This document shows, in pieces, positions 42,152 through 50,744 of a stretch of DNA of 64,000 nt (positions are counted from its first letter, which is position 1; each line of letters begins with the position of its first letter). The notes beneath the pieces are model-generated. The model worked only from the letters and a program-made list of their open reading frames with translations. It was not told where the DNA came from and did not search any database. The position numbers and the translations under genes were made by a program. The stretch comes from Mucilaginibacter sp. OK098 (GTDB lineage: Bacteria > Bacteroidota > Bacteroidia > Sphingobacteriales > Sphingobacteriaceae). The stretch spans positions 434,504-498,503 of the forward strand of contig NZ_FRCM01000003.1 of NCBI RefSeq assembly GCF_900142915.1, given 5' to 3'.

Positions 42152-45100
42152 TTAAAACTGAACATTTACGCCTACGGTTAATTTTTTCGGAATTGGGTAG
42201 GTGGCTCCATCATATATACCAAAAGGGTTTACCTGTTCTGCATCAGGAACTTTAGCTTTCTGGAAAATGTACACATTATCTAAAACCGCGTAAAAACGGC
42301 AGCTGGTAATTTTCAAAGCATCCAGGTATTTTTTAGGAAGTTTATATCCTACAGAAACATTGGTTATTCTGAAATAAGCCCCATTCTCATTAAACATGGT
42401 TGAAAAAGGGAAAAACTGGTAGAAGTTTGCGCCATTTGGGTTCAAAGCCGGAAATTTAGCATTGTAACCACCAGGGTTTTGAGCAGCCTGGGCTGGGTTC
42501 CAAAATCCTATTTTTGATAAATCGGGGATTCCTGAATTGGTAAAACTATATTGGCCGTTTGTCCAATTAGTAAATTGGTTTGCCTGCAAACTATTAATTA
42601 TATCTCTTTTCAGGGTAAAGGTTGTACCAATACCTAATGAGAAGTTTTTATAGCTGAAATTATTATTGAATCCACCTGTTATTGCAGGATTCGGATTTGC
42701 GGTTGGTAACAGATCTCCCTGCGCATTCCCTTTATCTTCATCAGACCAAACATCATAATCACCATTTACGTCTTTCCATATCGGATAGCCTGGTTTAACC
42801 ACATAGTTACCCTTAAAATAGGTTAGTAACTGGCCTGTATATGGATTTACCGGCACTTGCGACTGTGAGTTATAAACTCCCTGGTAAATCATCTGGTTTA
42901 AGATATACAGGGGTTTTCCAACCTGGAAAATGTAATTCACACTTAACCCACTATTATAATCATTATAACTTGCATAGATGGTACGGTTGCCATTTGGAAG
43001 GCTGAGTATCTTATTTCTGTTATAAGAAAAATTGAAATTGGTATTCCATTGAAGTTTACTTGTTGGCGAAAGATTATGTGTATCTATATTAACCTCAATA
43101 CCTGAATTACCAACTGATAGTCCTGAATTAGAGGTTTGTTGTGTATAACCTGTGTAAAAAGCCAGCGGGAAAGTATAGTATTTATTACTTTGAATTTTAT
43201 TGTAGTAATCAAAAGTGAAGTAAATGCGATTATTCAAAAAAGCCCCGTCAAAGCCAATGTCGAGCTGTTTGGTTGGCTCCCACGTAAGATTTTTATCGGT
43301 TACCCCATTTCCTGTATTAAAGTTTGGAGTACCCATGGCAGTACCATTATAATAACCCTGTGTTAGATTATACCCATTATACGGGGCATAAAAACTGGAT
43401 GGCTGGTCGCCGTTTACTCCATAACTTGCTCTTAGTTTTAATAATGAGATCCAGTTTATTGATTTCAAATATTTTTCGTCCGAAAGAATATATCCTACGC
43501 TAACCGAAGGGAAATATCCCCATTTATGATTTGCACCAAACCTGGAAGATGCATCAGCACGCATAGTGGCATCAAATAAGTATTTTTCTTTATAATCATA
43601 ATGTACCTGCGTAGCATAAGATAGCAGGGATGAGGCCTGATAATCAGTTGAAGCGCTCAAACTGGATTGCGGCACACCCTGAACTACCTTAATATTATCA
43701 TTTGGAACATTATCGCCATATATATTAGTACTGTTCACTACATCCCTTTGAAAGTTTTGCAGTACCAAAACATTAATGTTATTGTTAGTGCCAATTTTCT
43801 TGGTGTATGATAAAACGTTATTGATGTTGGCCGAAACAAAATTGCTGCTATAATCATAAGACGTTGCAATGCCCTGGGCTGATAAATTGGACGGGGAACT
43901 GAACTGGTTATCACTCATATTGGTGTTGGCAGAACCTTCTATTTTATAAAGTAACCCGGGTAGAATTTGATAATGCAAGCCAATAAATCCGGTTAGCTGG
44001 TCATTCCTGTCCAGATTTCTTAATTGACTATACTGCCCTTTTAACCTGGAAATATCTGTATCGTTGACATAATAAAATGAACTTGGCTGATTAAAACCGG
44101 ATAAAGGGTTAATAGTGTGAGGGTTATTTCCTAAACCGGGTTGCCTGTCTATCCGTGAAATACTGATATTCACCTCAGTACTAAGTTTTGGGCTGATCTG
44201 GTATTGGATGTTTGACCTAAATGAATACCTTTTAAAACCAGTTGCCTGTAACACCCCATCTTCATTGTAATTATTTAAGCTAAAACGATAATTTAAAGCA
44301 TCAGTAGCTCCGGCTACGGATAAATCAACATTATGTAAATACGCCTTACGATAAAGCATCCCCTGCCAGTTTGTAGCATTATTGAAAGCAGGGTTTAAAC
44401 TATCAGTTAGCATTTGAGGCAGGGTAGAAATAGGATGAAGCCCTGCTTGAGTAGTTAAAAAATCCAATTTTTGATCTCTTTCAAATGAGCCGGTAGCTGT
44501 TTCCTGCAGCTTAGGTTGTGCAGAAAACCCACCATAAACATTTAAAGTAACCTGGGGCTTTCCTTTTTTAGCCTTTTTGGTTAAAATTGTTACTACACCA
44601 TTCGCCCCTCTTGATCCCCATATAGCTGTAGCAGCTGCATCTTTAGCTATTTGTATGCTTTCAATATCATTAATATTAATACCTGCAAGCACATCTGTTT
44701 GTGTATTATCATAATTGCCCAGGTCTGTAATACTTGTTGGCACACCATCAATTATAAATAAAGGGGTGCTCAAAGCATTTGCTTCTGAAAGATTTGTTGA
44801 CAGTGCCGAATTACCCCGTACGGTAAAAGTGTTTCGTACTCCCGGCTGTCCGCTAAAGTTTTGAATGTTTACCCCAGTTACCTTTCCCTGTAAAGCAGTT
44901 GCAAAACTCGGCGCCGGTAAATTTTCAATATCTTTCCCGGATATTACAGTTATGGCAGCTGTAGTTAATCTTTGTTTAACGTCATGATAGCCAACTACCA
45001 CAACATCGTTCAGGCTACTCAGTTTAGGGACTAATCTAATAGTCATGTTTGAAGAAATTTTAATTTCCTGGGTTGTATAACCTACAAATGAGACAACTAA

Positions 45101-45619
45101 AATTGCGTTTTCGTTGAGCCCCTTAAAAGCAAACCGGCCATTTATATCGCTCGCCGCTGTTGATCCGGTTCCCTTTACCTTAATGGTTGCCCCGGGAATA
45201 GCCTTCCCATTTTCATCCAGTACAATTCCCTGCACATCAACAGCAACTAAAATATTCTGCTGTACTCTCCTGGTAATCAGGATTGTTTTTTCATCAATTG
45301 CATAGGTAAATTTATCCTGGAGACAAACTTTCATTACCTCATCCAGGGGTGTATCGTTAAAATTGGCGTCAATCCGGACTGACGCGTCCAGATTGTCTGG
45401 CCTCCATAATACATTGTAACCGGTCTGCTTGCGAATTGTCTTAAATACCATGTTAAGCTGTACATTCTTTTTGTTCATGGTAATATTCTGTGCAAGAGTT
45501 TCGGCACTTAGCTGAAGCATGGAAGCAATGATTAATATTATTGTCAGCTTCATTACATTCAGGATTTTCTTCATGCAGGAAGAATTACTGCATATAAAAT
45601 TTGTAGAATTTTTATACAT
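42152..45619 (-). CDS. SusC/RagA TonB-dependent transporter with STN signalling domain
   Basis: A 1155-residue protein. It starts MYKNSTNFICSNSSCMKKIL, the extended signal region usual for this subclass, followed by the export core KLTIILIIASMLQLSA. The STN (secretin/TonB N-terminal) domain lies at about 48-118 (ITMNKKNVQLNMVFKTIRKQ), then a carboxypeptidase-regulatory-like domain, plug (IAKDAAATAIWGSRGANGVV) and barrel to the end. The STN domain contacts FecR in the periplasm, in keeping with the FecR and sigma genes directly upstream. The cargo is unknown: no glycosidase is encoded in this locus, so a peptide or small glycan is possible. Confidence 0.95.
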   Translation of the reverse strand: MYKNSTNFICSNSSCMKKILNVMKLTIILIIASMLQLSAETLAQNITMNKKNVQLNMVFKTIRKQTGYNVLWRPDNLDASVRIDANFNDTPLDEVMKVCLQDKFTYAIDEKTILITRRVQQNILVAVDVQGIVLDENGKAIPGATIKVKGTGSTAASDINGRFAFKGLNENAILVVSFVGYTTQEIKISSNMTIRLVPKLSSLNDVVVVGYHDVKQRLTTAAITVISGKDIENLPAPSFATALQGKVTGVNIQNFSGQPGVRNTFTVRGNSALSTNLSEANALSTPLFIIDGVPTSITDLGNYDNTQTDVLAGININDIESIQIAKDAAATAIWGSRGANGVVTILTKKAKKGKPQVTLNVYGGFSAQPKLQETATGSFERDQKLDFLTTQAGLHPISTLPQMLTDSLNPAFNNATNWQGMLYRKAYLHNVDLSVAGATDALNYRFSLNNYNEDGVLQATGFKRYSFRSNIQYQISPKLSTEVNISISRIDRQPGLGNNPHTINPLSGFNQPSSFYYVNDTDISRLKGQYSQLRNLDRNDQLTGFIGLHYQILPGLLYKIEGSANTNMSDNQFSSPSNLSAQGIATSYDYSSNFVSANINNVLSYTKKIGTNNNINVLVLQNFQRDVVNSTNIYGDNVPNDNIKVVQGVPQSSLSASTDYQASSLLSYATQVHYDYKEKYLFDATMRADASSRFGANHKWGYFPSVSVGYILSDEKYLKSINWISLLKLRASYGVNGDQPSSFYAPYNGYNLTQGYYNGTAMGTPNFNTGNGVTDKNLTWEPTKQLDIGFDGAFLNNRIYFTFDYYNKIQSNKYYTFPLAFYTGYTQQTSNSGLSVGNSGIEVNIDTHNLSPTSKLQWNTNFNFSYNRNKILSLPNGNRTIYASYNDYNSGLSVNYIFQVGKPLYILNQMIYQGVYNSQSQVPVNPYTGQLLTYFKGNYVVKPGYPIWKDVNGDYDVWSDEDKGNAQGDLLPTANPNPAITGGFNNNFSYKNFSLGIGTTFTLKRDIINSLQANQFTNWTNGQYSFTNSGIPDLSKIGFWNPAQAAQNPGGYNAKFPALNPNGANFYQFFPFSTMFNENGAYFRITNVSVGYKLPKKYLDALKITSCRFYAVLDNVYIFQKAKVPDAEQVNPFGIYDGATYPIPKKLTVGVNVQF

Positions 45620-45684
45620 TTGGTTGTTTGGGTTAAGACTATACTTAATTTGTTTTACGACATTTTTACAGATACCTGAACAAT

Positions 45685-45696
45685 ACTACCGGTAGT
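45685..45696. promoter_or_regulatory. Perfect palindrome ACTACCGGTAGT before SusC
   Basis: A perfect 12-base palindrome 66 bases upstream of the SusC start, in the 254-base gap after FecR. A second half site, TTCCGGTATT, lies 13 bases further on. It could be an operator, or the stem of a hairpin that lowers or raises SusC expression relative to sigma/FecR. Confidence 0.4.
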
Positions 45697-45873
45697 GTTC
45701 ACAGCACTTCCGGTATTTCTTATTCAGCTACGATCGTTATAAATTATGGTCCCGATTGCTGATGATTTTTCATTTTTTTTTGTTTGTTAGGTTTGTAAAT
45801 CCAGGCAGCTTCTCATTGTGCCCCTGTATATTTTTAATAGTTTAAAAAAGAAGATTCCGTTTTATATCTGTAT

Positions 45874-47019
45874 TTATTTTCTCATTACGATGATTTTATG
45901 AGGTTCCATACGAAACGATACACCTCCCAGAGCTTCCAGTTTTCTCAACACCTGAGAAACCTGGGCAAAACGGGAAACTGTGCCGCTAAACATTTCCTTT
46001 TTCAGCACCTCATCTTTAAATTCCACATCCACATTATACCATCTGCTGATTTTTTTCATTATTTCATCTAAATGATCATCATTAAACAGGAAAATTCCAT
46101 CTTTCCAGGCAATCGCGTCATCTGCGTCTACATTGGTTACATTAATTCCAATATCCGACAGCACAGCTTCCTGACCGGGCTTTAGCAGTTTAGTAATATT
46201 TTTATCAGGCTGTGATACTTTAACAGAGCCTTCCAGTAAAGTGGTCTTTATATTTGCATCATCTGAGTAGGCGCTGATATTAAAATGGGTTCCCAGCACT
46301 TCTACATCCTGTCTGTCGCACTTCACATGAAAAGGCATTTTTTCATTATGAAACACTTCGAAATAGGCCTCACCTTTAAGCTCCACATTTCGTGTGTTAC
46401 CTTCAAAGTGCTCAGGATATTTTAAAGAGGAAGCGGAGTTTAACCATACCTTTGAATTGTCAGGCAATATAATCTGCCATTGTCCTCCCATGGGTGTTGT
46501 AATGGTATTCCAGTTTATATTCTTTTTATTATCAGCTGTAAATTCAACAGCGTTCAATACTTTATAAATCAACTGGCCATTTTTTGATTTGATGACCTTT
46601 ATTCCGGATTGTTGCATAATAACGCCATTAACGGTATTTGTCAATGAGATTTTTTTACCATTTCCAAGGGTCAGTGTAGCATCATTTTTACCCGGAGCTA
46701 TCTCGTTTTTTACAATAATATTTGTGGGAACCTTGCTTTTTGAGCGCACTAAGAAATAACCTCCAATAGCAACAAAAATCAATATGGAAGCAGCAATAGC
46801 CAGGCTGTAGCTTAAGTTATTTTTTTTTTTGGAGCTTTGGTTCTTCTGTATCATAGCCCATATCCTATCCACGTCTTCGTTTCGGTCGTCATCCGGCATT
46901 ACATAGGGAGCTGATTGGTTATGTGTTAAATACCAACTTTCTAAAAACGCCTTATCTTCCGGAGTAGAGCTGCCATTTCTGTAACGCTCTAATAATGCCT
47001 TTAATTCGTTATTTTCCAT
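45874..47019 (-). CDS. FecR-family anti-sigma factor
   Basis: A 381-residue protein. The cytoplasmic N-terminus (1-65) binds the sigma factor (LLERYRNGSSTPEDKAFLES), one membrane helix spans about 70-90 (YSLAIAASILIFVAIGGYFL), the FecR domain lies at about 175-275 (VWLNSASSLKYPEHFEGNTR, then VKCDRQDVEVLGTHFNISAY), and a DUF4974 domain ends the protein. It relays the state of the STN-type SusC receptor to the sigma factor encoded 97 bases upstream. Confidence 0.95.
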   Translation of the reverse strand: MENNELKALLERYRNGSSTPEDKAFLESWYLTHNQSAPYVMPDDDRNEDVDRIWAMIQKNQSSKKKNNLSYSLAIAASILIFVAIGGYFLVRSKSKVPTNIIVKNEIAPGKNDATLTLGNGKKISLTNTVNGVIMQQSGIKVIKSKNGQLIYKVLNAVEFTADNKKNINWNTITTPMGGQWQIILPDNSKVWLNSASSLKYPEHFEGNTRNVELKGEAYFEVFHNEKMPFHVKCDRQDVEVLGTHFNISAYSDDANIKTTLLEGSVKVSQPDKNITKLLKPGQEAVLSDIGINVTNVDADDAIAWKDGIFLFNDDHLDEIMKKISRWYNVDVEFKDEVLKKEMFSGTVSRFAQVSQVLRKLEALGGVSFRMEPHKIIVMRK

Positions 47020-47116
47020 GTTAATTAAAGGCTAATTCTGCCTTAATTAATTGTAAGGAAAGATCAAAGGATGAAACAGGTAGAAAAAAAATGAAAAAGC
47101 TAATTTTATAATTGAC

Positions 47117-47695
47117 TTAGCGATGCATCATCAAAAACAAATAGATCAAGATTCCAAGTTTTACTTTAAGAATCTTTAAAGCATTAGTGATTTGCTTACT
47201 GACGGTTTGCTCAGATATCTCCAGCTTCCAGGCAATTTCTTTGTGAGTCAAATATTCCTTTCTGCTCATTTCAAATACTTCCCTCATTTTACGCGGCAAT
47301 AATAAGATCTCCTTTTCTATGTAATATTTAAGCTGGTTTTCTCTGATCAGGTGATCGGTTACCACATCTCCCTGCATAGCAAACGCTTTAATGGAATCGA
47401 AGTATTTTTCCTGGACTTGTTTGCGGGTTACTTTGTTTAATATCGCGTGACGGATTGCACCATAAAGATACCCAGATAAACTTCCGGAAAACTGAATTAC
47501 CTCGTGTTTGGACCATAAATAGGTGAAAACTTCCTGAATAATATCCCTGGCCTCTTCACGTTCACGAAGTTTATTTACAGCATGTGCATGCAAAATGAAT
47601 TTATAGCGGTTATAAATTTCGGTATAAGCCGGATGGTCCCCTTCTTTTAGAAGAGCAGCTAATTCTGTGTCAGTTAATTTACTATAATTGGTCAT
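47117..47695 (-). CDS. ECF sigma factor, FecI-type
   Basis: A 192-residue protein with region 2 at about 20-85 (YNRYKFILHAHAVNKLRERE, then ARDIIQEVFTYLWSKHE) and region 4 at about 125-180 (EIAWKLEISEQTVSKQITNA). It has a hydrophobic tail (LGILIYLFLMMHR) like the orphan factor at 1264-1842, to which it is clearly similar. It heads the FecR/SusC/SusD/fasciclin/DUF5007 locus and presumably transcribes it when released by FecR. Two CAAACGTTTG palindromes lie upstream. Confidence 0.93.
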   Translation of the reverse strand: MTNYSKLTDTELAALLKEGDHPAYTEIYNRYKFILHAHAVNKLREREEARDIIQEVFTYLWSKHEVIQFSGSLSGYLYGAIRHAILNKVTRKQVQEKYFDSIKAFAMQGDVVTDHLIRENQLKYYIEKEILLLPRKMREVFEMSRKEYLTHKEIAWKLEISEQTVSKQITNALKILKVKLGILIYLFLMMHR

Positions 47696-47785
47696 TTACC
47701 ATTTACCTTATACTCAGCGCAATAAAACCAAATACTGATCTACAATGTAGTGGTTGTTTTTTAAATACTTCAGCAAAACAATGCG

Positions 47786-47795
47786 CAAACGTTTG
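47786..47795. promoter_or_regulatory. LacI-like palindrome, copy 1
   Basis: CAAACGTTTG within GCGCAAACGTTTGATAAGC, 91 bases upstream of the sigma-factor start; a half site CAAACGC follows at 47801-47807. The same 10-base palindrome recurs exactly 200 bases on. The AAACGTTT core equals that of the LacI operator at 28605-28618. Confidence 0.5.
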
Positions 47796-47985
47796 ATAAG
47801 CAAACGCATCAATAAAATATGATAACAGATCCAACCGTTTAAAACAATCAACATATTTATAGTCGCCATCCTTAAATATTTAATATTGTAAGTGGAACTA
47901 TTTGATCTGTTTAAATTAGCTGTTCGAATGCTAATTAAATAATCATTTTACATGGCTTCGTAATTTTAGAAGCATAAAATCTACG

Positions 47986-47995
47986 CAAACGTTTG
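47986..47995. promoter_or_regulatory. LacI-like palindrome, copy 2
   Basis: CAAACGTTTG preceded by CTACG, with the same GCAAACGTTTG core as at 47786-47795. Two operators 200 bases apart would allow DNA looping by a tetrameric LacI-type repressor upstream of the sigma/FecR/SusC locus. Confidence 0.5.
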
Positions 47996-48204
47996 TCTTT
48001 GAATCTAAAGCGCGTTATAAGATTATTCCCTGAAAAAAATTTGCTTTTCCAACATTCTGTTAAGCAATAAAAAGCAGGGTTTTCATGCCTAAAATTAAAG
48101 AATCATACCTAACCTATTGGATTTGCTACTTTGGCTGGCATCAATTAACCTATAACGTAATTACCAACTACCGGCTTGGCAAACGGCTTAGTTATCATTA
48201 TGCT

Positions 48205-48302
48205 TTAAGCGGCCAGGTCTACTGTGGCAATTTTACCTAAGCTATTTGCTATCCCGGATGCAAGGCCTCCGCTTTGCATGTCTCCTCTATGTCCATTGAA
48301 AG
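48205..48302 (-). pseudogene. Remnant of a BASS-type symporter gene
   Basis: On the minus strand ATG CAA AGC ... TAA reads MQSGGLASGIANSLGKIATV before it ends. The intact symporter at 49632-50720 has MQNAGLASGLAKAMGKIATV at the same place. Just upstream, ATGGACATAGAG corresponds to MAIE of the intact gene, but one base is missing between the two pieces, so the frame is broken. The remnant lies on the far side of the DUF4143 ATPase gene from the intact copy. It is clearly diverged, not a recent copy. Confidence 0.7.
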
Positions 48303-48313
48303 TTGTTTAATTT

Positions 48314-48401
48314 ATGTAAATTATAAATAAACATCATGTATTTTATAAGTATAATTTATGTAAATCATAAACAAATACTATGTAAATTATAAATAATCAT
48401 T
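48314..48401. repeat. Four tandem 22-bp iterons before the ATPase gene
   Basis: Units begin at 48314, 48336, 48358 and 48380, each starting ATGTA. Units 1, 3 and 4 share ATGTAAATYATAAAYAA; unit 2 is degenerate (ATGTATTTTATAAGTATAAT). Exact 22-base spacing places all copies on the same DNA face. The last unit ends where the TAnnTTTG promoter box begins, which fits a repressor-binding array that controls the ATPase gene. Confidence 0.7.
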
Positions 48402-48408
48402 ACTTTTG
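48401..48408 (+). promoter_or_regulatory. Bacteroidota -7 promoter box
   Basis: TACTTTTG fits TAnnTTTG and lies 15 bases before the ATG at 48424, directly after the fourth iteron. Transcription would start only a few bases before the coding region. This argues against the upstream TTG at 48406 as a start codon. Confidence 0.45.
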
Positions 48409-48423
48409 TTTAAGTTTATCGTT

Positions 48424-49596
48424 ATGAGCAGGTTTATCCAAAGGCAAATTGCACCTATAATAGAAGCCCAAAAAAGCAAATTTCCAGTATTGGCGCTTAC
48501 CGGGCCAAGACAATCAGGTAAGACAACTTTGCTAAGGGAGCTTTTTAGCGACTACCGGTATGTAAGCCTGGAGAATCCTAACACACGTTCATTTGCCCTG
48601 GATGATCCTATCGGTTTTTTGAACCTGTATGATCAGAAAGTTATTTTAGATGAAGTGCAGCGAGTGCCGGAGTTGTTTTCCTATATCCAGGGCAGGGTTG
48701 ACGAATCTAAAATGATGGGGCAATATATACTATCGGGTTCTCAGAATTTCCATTTATTAAACAGTATAACTCAAACTTTGGCAGGTAGGGTCGCCTTATT
48801 TAAATTACTGCCTTTAGATTTTACCGAGTTAAAACAACCTGGCTTATTGGCAAACTCTTACACGCAAGCAGCCGCTAAGGGGTTTTATCCAGCCATATTT
48901 GACAGAGATATTGATTCGACTATTTTTTACGCTAATTACATTCAGACGTATATAGAAAAGGATGTAACGGAACTTTTGAATATAAGGGCTCTGAAGGTAT
49001 TCCGTACCTTTTTAAGTTTGTGTGCAGGTCGCGCCGGACAATTACTGAATTTCAGCGCACTGGCTAACGAATGTGATATATCTTATAATACGGCCAAAGC
49101 ATGGCTGTCTATACTTGAAAGCAGTTATATCGTATTTCTTTTACAGCCTTATCATCAAAATTTCAACAAACGTTTGATTAAAAGCCCTAAGTTGTATTTT
49201 TACGATACGGGGTTGCTAACTCATTTGTTGGGAATAAGAACTGCTGAAGAACTGGAAGAAAACAGGTTGAAAGGCCACATCTTTGAAAATATGATGCTGG
49301 CCGAATACCAAAAGCAGAACCATCATTTATATCTGCATCAGGATTATTATTTCTGGCAGGATAGTAATGCCCATGAGGTTGATCTGCTCATGAAAAAGGG
49401 ACAAGGCTTTTCCATTTTTGAGATCAAGGCAACACAAACCATAACCACCGCCTTATTTAAAGAAATGGATCGGTTTGAAGAAATTGCCGCTCCAGCAAAA
49501 GTAAATAAGACGCTGATCTATGGTGGGTCCGAAAATGAGCTAAGAACAAACTATAATGTTCTTAGCTGGCAAAATATCTCTGGGAATGTAAGCTGA
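48424..49596 (+). CDS. AAA+ ATPase with DUF4143 domain
   Basis: 390 residues from ATG at 48424. The AAA_14 domain has Walker A at 27-35 (GPRQSGKTT), Walker B VILDEVQRVPELF and a sensor in YILSGSQNFHLL. The DUF4143 C-terminal domain (about 200-340) is nuclease-like: FENMMLAEYQKQ, then FWQDSNAHEVDLLMKKGQG and FEIKAT, an E-D-ExK-like arrangement. These proteins are widespread in Bacteroidota, often as single mobile genes, and their role is unproven (defence or toxin-like functions have been suggested). Its placement between a symporter remnant and an intact symporter suggests insertion. Confidence 0.88.
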   Translation: MSRFIQRQIAPIIEAQKSKFPVLALTGPRQSGKTTLLRELFSDYRYVSLENPNTRSFALDDPIGFLNLYDQKVILDEVQRVPELFSYIQGRVDESKMMGQYILSGSQNFHLLNSITQTLAGRVALFKLLPLDFTELKQPGLLANSYTQAAAKGFYPAIFDRDIDSTIFYANYIQTYIEKDVTELLNIRALKVFRTFLSLCAGRAGQLLNFSALANECDISYNTAKAWLSILESSYIVFLLQPYHQNFNKRLIKSPKLYFYDTGLLTHLLGIRTAEELEENRLKGHIFENMMLAEYQKQNHHLYLHQDYYFWQDSNAHEVDLLMKKGQGFSIFEIKATQTITTALFKEMDRFEEIAAPAKVNKTLIYGGSENELRTNYNVLSWQNISGNVS

Positions 49597-49631
49597 TTTT
49601 TGGTTTTTTTCCTGCTTAGCAAACAGTTCAG

Positions 49632-50720
49632 TTATTGCTCTTCTTTAATCGGCTTTCTATGCCAATAATTAGCCAGTAATGATCCGGTGGTATTCATAAG
49701 CGGACCAAATACCGCAGGCGCCAAGCCAACAGTAGCAATTTTACCCATTGCTTTTGCCAGTCCTGATGCCAGCCCGGCGTTTTGCATCCCTACTTCTATA
49801 GCCATTGTGCGGCAATCCCGTTCAGACATTTTAAATAAACGGCCCGACCAGTAACCCAATGTATACCCCATTAAATTATGGATCAGCACCAGTAAAACTA
49901 ACAAACCGCCAATATTTAACAGGCTATTCCTGCCGGCAGCGGTAATAATTACGATAATAAACGCTATTCCGAACATTGATACCAGTGGCATAAGTGTTTC
50001 CAGCCATAACGCCCGCTTAAGTAAATATTTATTAAAAAGAATCCCTGCCCCAATAGGTAAGATCACTATTTTTACAATATCCCACATCATGCTAAGGGCA
50101 TCGATCTTAATAAATTCCCCGCCAAGCAGCTTCATGAGCAATGGCGTAAAAATGGGAGCCAGCATAGTAGAAACTGCAGTTATTGTAACCGATAATGCCA
50201 GGTTGGCCTTGGCCAGGTACGACATTACATTGGAGGCCATACCATTGGGTGAGCAGCCTACCAGGATTATTCCGGCAGCGATCTCCGGCGGAAAACCACT
50301 TAATTTGGCTAAAGTAAAACCAAGCAGCGGCATAATTATAAAATGGCTCCCAACACCTATAAACACCCCTTTCGGCATTTTGATAACCCCGGCAAAATCC
50401 CCGAGGCCCATTGATGTGCCCATTCCAAACATAATAAGTTGTAAAAGCGGTGTAATAAGCCCGGAGAGTTTAAAGCCATTTACTACAACAAAATATTGCG
50501 GATAATATAAGGCGGTTGTTACTGCAGCAAAAATGATAAGCGTGTACGAAAATCCTTTTGACAGTTCTGCCCCGCGGGCTGCAATGGATAACAGAATAAA
50601 AAATGCGATGATAAAAGGGCCGGCAAAGGCAATCCCATCCTGGCAAATGCGCCAAATGGCGGCAAGCAGGCAAAGTGCTGCAATACCTGCAACAATTTTA
50701 TAAATACCAATATTTTTCAA
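49632..50720 (-). CDS. Bile acid:sodium symporter (BASS) family transporter
   Basis: A 362-residue integral membrane protein with about ten helices. The family motifs are present: LLQLIMFGMGTSMGLGDFAG, GIILVGCSPNGMASNVMSYL (the ion-binding crossover 'GCsPgG' form) and MAIEVGMQNAGLASGLAKAM. The family carries organic acids such as bile acids, pantothenate or keto acids with Na+. Last gene of the eight-gene operon, 24 bases after the RraA-like gene, so it may bring the pathway end product into the cytoplasm. Confidence 0.9.
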   Translation of the reverse strand: MKNIGIYKIVAGIAALCLLAAIWRICQDGIAFAGPFIIAFFILLSIAARGAELSKGFSYTLIIFAAVTTALYYPQYFVVVNGFKLSGLITPLLQLIMFGMGTSMGLGDFAGVIKMPKGVFIGVGSHFIIMPLLGFTLAKLSGFPPEIAAGIILVGCSPNGMASNVMSYLAKANLALSVTITAVSTMLAPIFTPLLMKLLGGEFIKIDALSMMWDIVKIVILPIGAGILFNKYLLKRALWLETLMPLVSMFGIAFIIVIITAAGRNSLLNIGGLLVLLVLIHNLMGYTLGYWSGRLFKMSERDCRTMAIEVGMQNAGLASGLAKAMGKIATVGLAPAVFGPLMNTTGSLLANYWHRKPIKEEQ

Positions 50721-50744
50721 AACTTAAATTTAGGTTAGGGTTTA

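Noticed and set aside
48085..48240. 51-residue plus-strand frame starting MPKIKESYLTYWICYFGW
   Set aside because: It overlaps the symporter remnant on the other strand and matches nothing known; probably chance.
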